Assembly (NCBI GenBank): GCA_017979445.1
Contig: CM030717.1
Span: 18,277,288 to 18,341,287, forward strand
DNA: 64,000 nt
Direction: 5' to 3'
Source: Akebia trifoliata
Lineage: Eukaryota > Streptophyta > Magnoliopsida > Ranunculales > Lardizabalaceae
Under the pieces are notes generated by a model. That model worked only from the letters and a program-made list of their open reading frames with translations, was not told the DNA's origin and ran no database searches. Position numbers and translations under genes: made by a program. Shown here piece after piece: positions 33,901 to 44,844 of the stretch. The stretch's first letter is position 1; the number at the start of each line of letters is the position of its first letter.

Positions 33901-34692
33901 TTCCGAGAAAACCCTCGGTGGCATCTGAGCATAGTTCCGAGAAAACCCTCGGCGGTAACTGAGTACAATTCCGAGAAAACCCTCGGCGACATCTGAGCAT
34001 AGTTTCGAGAAAACCCTCGACGGTAATTGAGCATAATTCCGAGAAAACCCTCAGCGGCGTCTGAGCATAATTTCGAGAAAACCCTCGGCGGCGTCTGAGC
34101 ATAATTCCGAGAAAACCCTCGATAGTAACTGAGCATAATTCCGAGAAAATCACAGCGGCATCTGAGCAAAATTTTGAGAAAATCCTCGGCGGCGTCTGAG
34201 CATAATTCTGAGAAAATCCTCGACGATAACTGAGCATAATTTCGAGAAAACCCTCAGTGGCATCTAAGCATAATTCTGAGAAAATCCTCGGCGGTACTTG
34301 AGCATAATTCCGAGAAAACCCTCGGCAGAGAAAATCCTCGGCGGCATCTGAGCATAGTTCCGAGAAAACCCTCGGCGGCATCTAAGCATAGTTCCGAGAA
34401 AACCCTCGACGACATCTGAACATAATTCCAAGAAAACCCTTGGCGGCATCTGAGCATAGTTCCGAGAAAACCCTCGGCGGCATCTGAGCATAATTCCAAG
34501 AAAACCCTCAGCAGCATCTAAGCATAATTCCAAGAAAACCCTCGGCGGCATCTAAGCATAATTCCGAGAAAGCCCTCGGCGGTATCTGAGCATAATTCCG
34601 AGAAAGCCCTCGGCGGTAACTGAACATAGTTTCGAGAAAGCCCTCGGCAGTAACTGAGCATAATTCCGAGAAATCCTTCGGCAGCATCTGGC
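33901..34692 (-). repeat. 34-bp tandem array, about 23 copies
   Basis: Unit ttccgagaaaaccctcggcg followed by gcatctgagcataa, period 34 bp (starts at 33901, 33935, 33969 and so on). One truncated unit lies at about 34320-34330. Because 34 is not a multiple of three, the array is open in all three minus frames over long stretches (33722-34381 is 219 codons). It translates as a 34-residue peptide repeat, with MPPRVFSELCSD, AAEGFLGIML and CRRGFSRNYAQ segments appearing in turn. Related copies occur in the plus element on the other strand. I treat it as noncoding 3' region repeat DNA. Confidence 0.92.
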
Positions 34693-35550
34693 TGAGTAAA
34701 ACTAAGAATGAAGGAATAAATCTGGGAAAGAACGATTGAATATGAAATCTGGAAAAGAGGGGTTGAATCTAGGAATGAATAAATCTGGGACAGAATGAAT
34801 GCCCTAGCCAACGTGAGATCCAAAATGCATTTGTTTGAACCTCAAAATTTTTTTCAAAAGTTTTATGAATTTAAAACTTGAGTTTTTATTTCTTTTGAAC
34901 CTTAAGGGTTTTTCAAAAAACTGTTATCAAGAGGGTAACCTTAAGTTTGGGGTTCCCAATATCTTTTAGGATTAACATTGCTAAAAAACAAAATGCCCCT
35001 GGTTTGACAATAAACATGGCATTGAAGATAATTGAACGCATCATTAAAAAATACCCCTGGTATAAGGAGGGAAATTTCATATTTAGAAGAAAAAGAAAAT
35101 GCCCCTTGTGTGAAGGTTTAAAATATTTGATTACCACAAGCGCAATAAAGATCCAACTTTTTATTTTGATTAATTTTATTGAAGATTTTGAGTCAGGTTT
35201 AAGAGAACAAAATATTTTCTTTTGAGACTAATCATAGAATTCATCATTTTCTCCCTTGGTTCACTTGGGGAAGAAAGAATTTTCAGATCGATCGTAAACA
35301 AGATACTTGTGGCTTATGAGTTTATGCCCGGTTTAAGCTAAGTATTGAACTTGATTATTCGGACTTCTGATGTTTCAGCTCGGACCGCTCTCAGCTTGGG
35401 ATTTTCTTTTGTTTTTCTTTGTTGCTCTAACTTTTGCCTAGATCGCCTTTTCAGGTTTTCAATCTATCGAGCTTGCTTTAGCTTTTGCCTAGATCGCCTT
35501 TTCAGGTTTTCGATCTAGCGAGCTTTTTCTTTTTTTTTCTTGGCTCTGAT
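34693..35550 (-). other. 3' noncoding region of the minus element, part 2
   Basis: Counterpart of about 49510-50450 of the plus element. Contains a twofold direct repeat, ttgcctagatcgccttttca at 35435-35455 and 35485-35504, each with agcttgc or agctttt after it. No gene: frames of 74-92 codons near 34913-35225 lie on both strands and match no family I know. Confidence 0.7.
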
Positions 35551-38500
35551 TGTAACACCCCGGATTTTTAACTCATATCTCGAGGAAAGTAAATGGTGAG
35601 ATTTGGAGGGAAATATCGAATGAGAGACTTAGAGTAAAATACTCGAATATTACTATGATTAATTTTGAGGAAAATCGACTTCGTCATTAGATTCAAAAGG
35701 ATCGGAATATATACATTAGCTTGTAAGCAAGTTCGAATTCGAGTTCGGAGGAAAAAGTTAACAAATCCTCGAATTTCGCGTTAAGTGGGATCCAACATAG
35801 TGGAATTTCGTTAGAGCGAGAATCGAAAAGATTTGATGATACCATTAGATCCGAATCGAAAAATTATTCGAAATGGTATATTCGTTTGTCGTTTTTCGAG
35901 TCCGAATAGTTAAGTTACGATCGAAACTAGAAATAAGAGGGAAATTACAAGTATGCCCCTCAGATTTATTATAAAAAGGGATCTGATTTCTTTTATTTCA
36001 TTTTTCTCTCATTCTCTAAGAAACCCAAACGACAGTCACTTTCAATCCAAGGGTTTCGACCCATTGTCATCAAGTTTGTGCGCAAACGAAGCCGAGTTGA
36101 ACATCGACGAAGAAGACAAAGTTGTCGGCCACGTCGAGAGCTACAACTTCACCATCTTTACTTACCCATTCTTATTCGTTTTCCCCATCCTTCATCAAAA
36201 CCAGCTGGGTAGCTCGAGTAAACCTCAACACCTTCCATCCGAGGGCTTCATCGAGTTAGGAGCTAGGTCTATGCTTCATTATAGAGGAGAAGGAGAACGT
36301 CATTGTCGGATACCTTGCGAACCCTTGCTCATTTGGCATCCAAGTCAGCCCAACCTCGACTCTCGAACCACCAACCTTGATCATTGTGTGAGTTTATCAC
36401 GTTCGACGTCCAGAATCAAGTAAGGGATTTCCGATTCTTATTGGTAGCTTTAGATTTCCGAAATGTGCATTTAGGGTTTTGAAACAAAACTTATTGTTTG
36501 TATTTAAATCGTAGAAATTGGTGTTTGATTTCAAATTCATGGTAGAAGTAGGTGTTTTGTTTATGCTTTATCGAATTTTGATAACAAAATCATGGGTGGG
36601 TCGAATGGCTCGAAAAATGGAAGAAGAAATCGAAAAAGGGATCGAAAAACCCAAAAATCGCGAGTGAGGTTCAGGCTGTAGGTGGGTAGGGTCGGTGCCA
36701 CCGACAGAATGAAGCTTCTGCCACCGAAAATTTTCTTCCGGCGGCGGGAACCATCGGTTCCACCGATAGAACAAGGTTCTGCTGCCGACAGTACTATTCT
36801 GAGTAACAAGGTTCTGCTGCCGACAGCACTGTTCTGAGTCAAAAACAGACTCTGACTCTTGGCTTGACTTCCTCACACCTTATACACTATTTTTCACCCT
36901 TTATTTCATTAAAAACATTTAAGTACTGTAAGTTCTTTAATGAAATTAAGGTTTTACCCCCCATTTCGGAACAATGGGAATGGTTTTAAGATCCAAATCT
37001 CAAAGGATCAAAATCCGAATTTTGGTTTAAAGAACAAAACGTAATTTTCGACGTTTTCGGCAAGTTTTCAAAATGAAATAACTTTCGCGTTTCTTTGAAT
37101 TAGATTACAAAAACTATATGGTGTCGAATCTCATGATCAAGACTTTCATTTCGAAAAACCCATTTTTAATTTCGAGAACTTTGAAAATTTGAGTTTCTGA
37201 CACTTAGCCAAATTTTCACCAGCTTTCTCTATTTTTAACAGCTTTGGTCCCGAGCATCGCTGGGACCTTGTTTTTGAATAAACTTCGGTGGTTTTCAATG
37301 GCAAGACCAAAAGAATGACTTTGAAAGATTGAAAATGAATGGTTGATTTGAAAGGATGAAAAATGAGAATGTTGAGAGAATGGGAAAAGGGAATGAACGG
37401 TAAAATGTCAGAATCACACCCGAGGGATGATGTCTGCATTTTACATTGTATGTTGTGTGTAGGTTGGTGGAAGGATATCCAGGTTATTAATGAAAGGGTT
37501 GCATGTTTATTTCCGATAATGTTAGCGCTTGCGCTGAGTACTGTTATTTATTTTAGGCCGATTGGCCACGGTTGCATGGTAGGAGCTGGATATCCGTTCT
37601 CAACCCTGTTCTGTTAATTTCTCTTTTGTTTTAAATGAAAAATCATATATGTACGTAGCTATTTTGTGAGCTGTTAAAGGGTTTGTGAATGCCTGAAGGG
37701 ATAGTGTGTCACATCATCCGTAGGGGTACACTATCCTAGGATGTACGGTAGGGACCACCAAACTCATACGTGGTATGGGACGCGTATGAGAGTGGAGTCA
37801 CAACTGGAATCCGGGTCCATTCCTCTCTTATCTTTACCAGTGAACGTGTATTGTAAAGGTGGTCGTATACGAGTGGAGTGTCATTTGGGAATTACATGCA
37901 CGCCTGATAGGCATAGACGAAGATGATTAGTCAGTGATCACTAACAATCTACTAGTAGTCGAATGTTCTGACACATCGAAAATAGACCCATTGCTTACGG
38001 TCACGTCAAACGGCCAGCCTGAGCCGGATAAATGGTTCCGCAAGCGTGGTAGACACGACCAGCCACAAAATCAGGAACTACGATGTTATTGAGGAATATC
38101 ATGTCCTGACTGGGAGCGATCCAGTCGTGAATCCCAACTCTTTAATTCCAATACTCCACCATTTGTATTATGTATCTGTTGTTATATTTCGAATTATAAA
38201 TGAGAAGCATGTCTATTATTTCAATGTTGGCAATCTTATTTACATAAAATGAAAAATGTATGATGAGTATGGATGATTGATGCTATGTGTAATTTTTAAA
38301 ACTGTTTAGTTGCTCATCCCTGGCTATATGTACCAGTTGATCGTATTTTATCTTGTAAAACCTTGCATGTATTAAAATGTTCAGTATGCTTTATTCGATC
38401 ATGCTTAGGAAGGGTTATTAGTAGGAATTGGCTGTGGACTTGCTGGGTAACTTTCGTTACTCACCCTTTCCTTCCTATTTTTTTTAGTTTCAGCACTTGC

Positions 38501-38928
38501 AGCTGTCTAGACAGGCGTAGAGGCAGTAATTGAGGAGTATTTGGTCGATCAGATCGACGATCAGATTTTATTGCCTGGTGAGCACTAGGGCCACATCCCT
38601 TAGTGTTTTCAGTTTCATCCAAGATGTATGTAATTTTTGGATTTGAGAGTTTAGGCCTCTGTTAGAGTGAGAGTGTTTTGGTAAGCCTGTATATTGATAA
38701 ATCTTCCGCACTCTGATCTACTTACATGTTAGATGTAATTAGTCTTCCGCTGTTATTTTCCTGTATCTACATTTTTATATATAGGTTTTGTTATAAATTG
38801 GTTTATTAGGTTTGAGTTCCGTGAAACGCTAACATAAATAGAGGAGACCATGCCGAAATTTCGAGGTGCCACCTAGTACCTTGGGATTTGGCCTTGGGAT
38901 TTGTGTTAGCGTTTGGCGGGGCACCACA
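35551..38928 (+). mobile_element. T-family solo LTR, 3378 bp, nested in the minus Ogre element
   Basis: Begins TGTAACACCCCGG and ends GGGGCACCACA, with no internal domain. Flanked by CTGAT (35546-35550) and CTAAT (38929-38933), a 5-bp duplication with one mismatch. The Ogre 3' region on either side is colinear with the uninterrupted copy near 49460-49510. It is the longest T LTR here. It contains a duplicated 35-bp block at 36770-36840 (acaaggttctgctgccgaca twice) and a TATA box near its start. Long LTRs of this start together with a Met-type primer site (seen at 63571) suggest a Tekay/Del-type chromovirus; that lineage is inferred. Confidence 0.88.
35970..35977 (+). promoter_or_regulatory. 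TATA box of the T solo LTR
   Basis: tataaaaa in tttattataaaaaggg, about 420 bp into the LTR. The related LTR at 60782 has tatataaata at the corresponding place (61349-61358). Confidence 0.5.
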
Positions 38929-38933
38929 CTAAT

Positions 38934-39490
38934 TGTTGCCAAAGTTGTCCTTTTAGATTTTCAACTTTGCGAGCTTGCCTTAATTTTTGGCTAAGTCGCC
39001 CTTTTCGGGTTTTCAACTTAGTAGGCTTCATCATTTTTTTTTTCTTCTTTTCTGAACTTTTAGAGTTGCTGTCTGATCATGCTTTACTATCTTCCTTGAC
39101 TTTTCATACGGTACTTAGGAGGACTTTTATAAGTAAGATTAGGACTGGATATAAAAAAGAAAGGAATTTTGAGGCTCAAAACCCAAATGCCCCTTGTGTG
39201 GCATTTCATTTAAATTTTTTTTTGAATTTGCTTCCCCATTTTGGATGATATTTCTTTTTCTTTTGAGTTTTTTTTTTTTAGATTTTTTTTTCTTTGTCGG
39301 GGAATTTATTCTTTTATTTTGATGTGGTCGGGCCTGAAGTAACTTCTCAGGTTGCCTACGTACCCCAAAATTTTGGGATCAGACCAAAACGTAGTTCAAA
39401 TATTTCCCTTCCCTGGGTTAGGTAATCAGGCTAAGAAGTAAATGGCATAATTTCTCTTTTTGAACAGACTGCAAAGGGGCTGAAAAAGGA
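38934..39490 (-). other. 3' noncoding region of the minus element, part 3
   Basis: Inverted counterpart of 48940-49500. Shared landmarks include the reverse complement of ggtacgtaggcaacctgaga (about 39340-39360) and of gcccgaccacatc (39325-39337). No coding region. Confidence 0.75.
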
Positions 39491-40640
39491 GATAATGAAC
39501 TATGTAGTAAGAACAATTGATTCGGCCAAAAATGGCCTCCTTAAATGTAGTACCGTTTGATTTGGTCAAGGTTGGCATGTTCTGGTAACTCGATTCCATC
39601 ATGATCTTGAAGCCTGACAGCTTTCCTGGTAATATTTCCTTGATGATGAACTGACCTCCCCAATTAGGTTTGAACTTCCCTCTAGGGTCAAAAATAAGTA
39701 ATCGATTCTTTTTGAAATTTGATGGTTTTCCAAAGTAGTGTTTTCTTGCTAATAGATGAATTTTTATAATTAAATTCAGACTTCTTCCTTTGGTTGAGGA
39801 GGAGTACTTAGTTTTCTTTGAAGTCTGATGGTTAAATCCTTGACTTGTAAGTAACGAACTTTAACCTTCTCGACAAACGTGCGAGTGATTCTTCTTTGAT
39901 AAGTTTGCACCCTAAGTTGTTTTTCTTCAATCAAGTTTAGCCCTTTGAATCCAATGGCGAGTGTAGTCTATTTCTAGCAATTGACTTTGCATCAAGACCT
40001 TGAGATACAGGATTCCTTCTCAACTGGTAAGACTGTTTCTGTACCCCCATAGTATGAATGGTAGCTTTTCTGACTAATCCTGGTGCGGTTGACACATTTT
40101 CATAATGGTTATTTTGAGACTCTTATTAGTTGCTTGCTTCAACCGCTCTATTAATCTGATGACGATAGGGAGATGATGCCAAGTCTTGAACTTTGAACAT
40201 AGATCAGATATCAATTTCTTTTCAACCATTTCATTAGTCTGAGAATGTAATCTATTTTAGGAGCTCTACCATGTTGAGAAGTCTAGCACTGATACATTTT
40301 GTAACATCTTCCTTGATCTCATTTATCAAGTCAATATCTAATTTGTGTCAGACAACACCCAAGCTTGCACCTAACATATCCTCATAGGCCCACGCGAACA
40401 AGTCTTTTGAAATTTCTGAGAAAAATTCGTTATCTCCTTGTGCTCCTCTAGGGATAGGATGGTTTCTATTTGAATCTCTTTAGGAATTAATTTATGTTCC
40501 GAGGTCAATGACCTTTGTTTTCTCGATTAAACGTTGAGCCTAACTTTTAGCTTTTTGCTCAGGAAAGAAATCTATCAGATTATTAGTTAATTCGATAATG
40601 TGCTTGAGGTATTCAAAAAATTTTCTTTACCCAATCAAAT
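39491..40640 (-). pseudogene. remnant of Ogre pol: RT start fused to integrase end
   Basis: Read on the minus strand, 40640-40330 matches the stretch that leads into the RT domain (EITNFSQKF and the following region in a shifting frame). From about 40250 to 39500 the sequence matches the integrase core end and C-terminal tail of the plus element (compare 48270-48890), for instance ttgaccctagagggaagttc against 48740-48758. The RT core, both RNase H domains and the integrase zinc finger are absent. Many stops and indels are present. It is the only pol left in this element. Confidence 0.75.
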
Positions 40641-41050
40641 TCAAAAGGGGTGACAGACACCTCTATGACTCGACAAACTAACTCGACTCAACAGAAAAAA
40701 GAGTCAACTCGAAAAGAAGACATGACCTTGCTGAAAAAATGGAACTCGAACTAACCCAAATGACTCATGAAAACTCAAGATTACCCAGAACGGGCTTGAT
40801 TAGGACTGAGGATTGAGACACGGTGATCTTCAGGGAGCAACTGGGCGATATTGAGAAATTCTGAGATTATTTCTAACTGATCGGACTTACAACCCTAGTT
40901 AGACGATGGATGATTGAGCTTAGGTATAATGATAACCCTTAAACCTCTTTGAAGGTGAATTTAACAAATTTCAGTGTCACCCCCTTGATAACATTTTAAA
41001 TGAACCCTGAGATTTTATTGAATTTTGTGCACCAATCCATTAAACAATTC
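40641..41050 (-). pseudogene. short gag start remnant and flanking sequence
   Basis: The minus strand near 40930-40860 aligns with the first codons of gag in the plus element (28800-28866), from aggttatcatt-like to cagttag. The segment between about 40855 and 40640 has no counterpart I can place; it includes repeated gactcg/gagtcg words. gag after its first 25 or so codons, and protease, are deleted. Confidence 0.55.
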
Positions 41051-41716
41051 ATCCATTCAATGATTATTCAGAAGGAAAATAATTTTATTGCACTCTTGAA
41101 AATAATGTTTTTATTGAATAACAATTTTCACAATTCTGATTATTTTTTGCAATCATTTTCTTTTTAGAAAAACATATTTTGATAATTTTACAAGGTCCAT
41201 GCAAAAAATAGATTTTTGGTAAAAGACATATTTAAAAAATTTTCCATGCAAAAATAGATATTTTGTAAATCATTTTTCCTTCATTTTCTTTTCTTTTGGA
41301 AAACATTTTCTTCTGGAAAACATTTTTTCTCTGAAAAATAGTTTTTTATTTAGAAAGCATTTTCTCTTGGAAAATCTTATTCTTATGGAAAACATTTTCT
41401 GGAAAACACTTTTTCTTAGAAAATATTATTTCTAGAGAACAACACTTTTTTTTTAAAGAACACTTCTTTTGGAAAATACTTTTTCTGGAAAATACTTTTT
41501 CTGAAAAATACTTTCCTTTTGTAAACCATTTTCCTTTTTGAAAATTTGATTTCTATTTTGATTTAAATAGCCCAGCCCATAATGATCGTTGGATCGAGAT
41601 GGACTGGGTCAAGTTTAAAATGCATTTTTTATTGAGTTGGTGTACCCAGTGATACTTTAATTTCAAATCAGGTTAAACAATAAAAAATTTATCCTTGAAG
41701 ACAAACCCGCACATTC

Positions 41717-41845
41717 CTGATCTCATCATTCATATACATTCATCTCACCATTCACATGCATTCTGATCTTATCATTCACATACATTCATCTCATCATTCA
41801 CATGCGTTCTGATCTCATCATTTACATACATTCATCATTCACAAG
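41717..41845. repeat. 45-bp tandem repeat, about 2.8 copies
   Basis: ctgatctcatcattcacata followed by cattcatctcatcattcacatgcatt recurs at about 41718, 41763 and 41808. Not seen at the matching place (about 27000) in the plus element beyond one copy, so it looks like a local expansion. Confidence 0.75.
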
Positions 41846-44318
41846 GTTCCATTCAATAAACAACCCGGGAACACCCACGATAAGTTCGAGTCGTGACCTA
41901 CAGGGAAGGTTTCTAGACTCTAAGCTTACTACGTGTAATACTTTTTTATCTGGCCACCCTTGCCCAAGCACACCTATATACCTCTCGATACGTGGTGACT
42001 TGGTTTGATATACCATATAAGTGATAATCTAAAATCTCAACTCACTTCTCTAAAGTCAAAAATAGCCAGTTTGATCTCCAGTTGAGAGGTGGCGCATAAT
42101 GCTAAGCAAGGGCCCACTTAAATACCTATCGTCTAGAATAGACGTAGTCTATCCCCCTCGTACAGTAGGGTACAACGGGACAAGATCTTGCTTAAACACC
42201 GGTTTTGACCAAGAAGTGCAATTGATATACTTAAATTATCTTTTACATACCTATGGGTATGAGTCAAGAGTTGTAGTTTTCATAAATGGTTTGGCGTCCC
42301 ACGAGGGGACCGACCATATACTAGTACTACGTTGGCAATCGGGACATGTGACTGTGTGGCTCACAATATGTCAAAGGCTCAAGTCGCTCCAGCTTGGGTG
42401 CATCAATACATCTCTCAGAATCACCTGATCAGACGATGTTGATGCCCCAGTTTTATATACCCTAAGGTACGTGACTGGAGTTGTGATTTTCATGAATGAC
42501 GTCGCATCTCCGAAGAGACCGAGCCACGCACTAGTTCCACGTTGGCTATATAGGACGTGTAAGTGTGCAGAATAGTAAACGTCCATGTGGTGTGTGCAAA
42601 ATAGAATGGGGTGTGCCCGAGGCCTTTTTCAAACAAATGGGCCCATGGGCCTGATCATATCATCATACATCGGATTACATGAATATTTAATCAAGATCAA
42701 CACCATTCGAATCATATGAATATTTAATCAAAATCAATATCATTCGAATCACATAAGTAAAGATGAGCACATTAAGCATATACCAATGTTAGAAGCAAGC
42801 ATGTTAATCCAACATTATTTCCTTATGTATTCCAATCAAGGGTTATTTTGGATGGCCCAAAATAATTCAGAATTTCAAATCATATTGAATTGAGGATGAC
42901 TGGATATTCGTTAGGATGGAGATTTTAAAATCAAATACTCTTTTTTTTTTTTTTTTAAATAAACAAAACCCTAATAAAAAATTAGCCAACAAGTGGATCG
43001 TTGTTGACAAACCATCTTTTACTACTGTCACCCCGATTTCCACGTAAATCATTAAGGTGACATTAGACCAATCGGTGTGTCAAAAAAAACAAATCATTCA
43101 GCCACAAAGAGGGTTGCCCACAATTAGAACAACATTGAGATATATTAGCAACCCATTATTAATTTATAACACACCAATTCTTTAGAAAAATAAATAAGTG
43201 TTCACGTATGGATTGGTGTGTCACAACTGAATATTGGTGCATTAATAATAGTTTGACATGAACTAAACAGCAGTAATTTTTATCCGTTAAATTAAACAAT
43301 TATTTCATAAAAATGTGCTTATTTAGTTGCAATTTCTGTCTGATCCAATGGTTTTGATCCCCAAAAATTTGAAGAAATAAACATGAAAAATTGAAAAATG
43401 CCTAAAATCAAACAGATTGATGTTGTTTATTCAGAAACAAGAACTATCGTCATTCAATCTCAATCATAGATCGATGTTCTCTACAATTCTAAACAAAAAA
43501 TCAAAAGTTCAAATCCAATAGGTTTCATACACCTCTCCGATCCTCTGTTTAAAAGCAACTAAAAAGAAAAATAAACCCAGAAAATCAACGCTTCTACAGT
43601 TGGGTTCACATTCGTAATACCGATTTGATAAATGAAAGTTGAAGAACATAAACAGCCAACAAGATCAACCAAAACCGACAGCAATGTGTGAGGTTTGAAT
43701 CTACATAAAATTTCGGTCGAATCAGTGTTTTTTTTTATTTTTAAAAAAGAAACAAAACAGATTTAGCTTCTTTCTTTTTCTTTTTAAAAAAAAAAAAACT
43801 CTAGTTCTTTGGGGCGAGATCACAGACTTAGCTTCGTAGAGGAATCATGCTGCGTGTCTCACCCTTTCTCAGAAGAAATCATAGATTTCTTTAGATCATT
43901 AGTGACCCTAAATCAATTGGCCTGAGAGAATGGAGAGACCAAACCGATCGGATTCAGATCTAAACCAGTCCCTCATTGTCTTTGACAGCCGAATGAAGAG
44001 TGTGGTTAACTTGTTCTTGATCAAATAAACTTCAAAGGGGCTGTCGATTCAGAGTTTTATGACTCTCTATTAGAAGAAAACAACGATTTTTTGGGTCTTA
44101 AACCGAACAGCTCAAACAGATTCGTCTGTTGAAGACGATGAGGTTGGGAAGAAAACGTGTTCAAAGCTCAAATAAGTATGGGTTTTAAAAGTAAAATAAT
44201 ATTTTTACTAAGAACCCACCACCCCATCAACTTAAACATTGGGTTCAGAGAATAGGAAAAACAATTTACTTCATGCACACCACCCACGTTGTCTTGTACA
44301 TTGCTGTTGCCAATAGCA

Positions 44319-44322
<4 letters not shown>

Positions 44323-44361
<39 letters not shown>
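44323..44361. repeat. (AT)n microsatellite
   Basis: About 19 AT dinucleotides in an unbroken run. Confidence 0.95.
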
Positions 44362-44363
<2 letters not shown>

Positions 44364-44823
44364 TGCTTTTTTTCTTGCTGTCAATAGACAGCACAACCCT
44401 CAGATTAAAACAAAACGATCACAAAAACTATCTTACAACTATAGAGATTAACCAAAAGATTCTTCTTTATTATTTAAAAAAAAACATCCAAGCATAACCA
44501 ACGCGTGCCTAAAAAAATAAAAAATGACGATCTCCCCGCTTCAACCACCATTAATCCATTAATGACCCTTTTGGAATTTTGCATTATTTAAGATCACCAT
44601 AAACGACCCTCAATTGGATAAAACAATAATAAGTAATGCTCGATTTGAATCATAACAATAATATGCCAAAATACCAAATATTCAAAATCCAAACGCATAA
44701 TTAATAATCAAACCAAAATAAGAACAAATAGACAAAATAAATAGCTAGACAAACTAAATAAAATATTCTAGGTCACTTTAACAATGCTCCCATACTTGGG
44801 GTTTTTCAAGTTTGATCCTCAAC

Positions 44824-44843
44824 GATCCCCAGTGGAGTCGCCA
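44824..44843 (-). other. primer-binding site of the minus element
   Basis: TGGCGACTCCACTGGGGATC on the minus strand, one base after the LTR end. Less mutated than the plus element's site at 23991. Marks 44845-46577 as a 5' LTR. Confidence 0.8.
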
Positions 44844-44844
44844 C

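Larger units (their letters stand above)
41051..44823 (-). other. leader of the minus element
   Basis: 3.8 kb without a gene, colinear in inverted orientation with 24010-27390. Includes tttctggaaaacatttt microrepeats (41280-41530), a 45-bp tandem repeat (41717-41845), the block repeated at 26240-26960, and an (AT)n tract. Frames of 60-109 codons inside it are not conserved with the plus element. Confidence 0.7.

Noticed and set aside
33901..34692. CRISPR-like array
   Set aside because: The 34-bp units are directly abutting with no unique spacers, they diverge gradually, and the setting is a plant retroelement.
34913..35225. Possible small protein with CPLCEG motif (34947-35225 plus)
   Set aside because: It lies in the Ogre 3' noncoding region antisense to the element, and the plus-element counterpart does not keep the frame.
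35953..36423. 156-codon plus-strand frame as a host gene
   Set aside because: It lies wholly in the T-family solo LTR just after the TATA box; I see no domain, and the other T LTRs do not keep it open.
44273..44497. 74-codon frame with an Ile-Tyr repeat
   Set aside because: The repeat is the translation of the (AT)n microsatellite.
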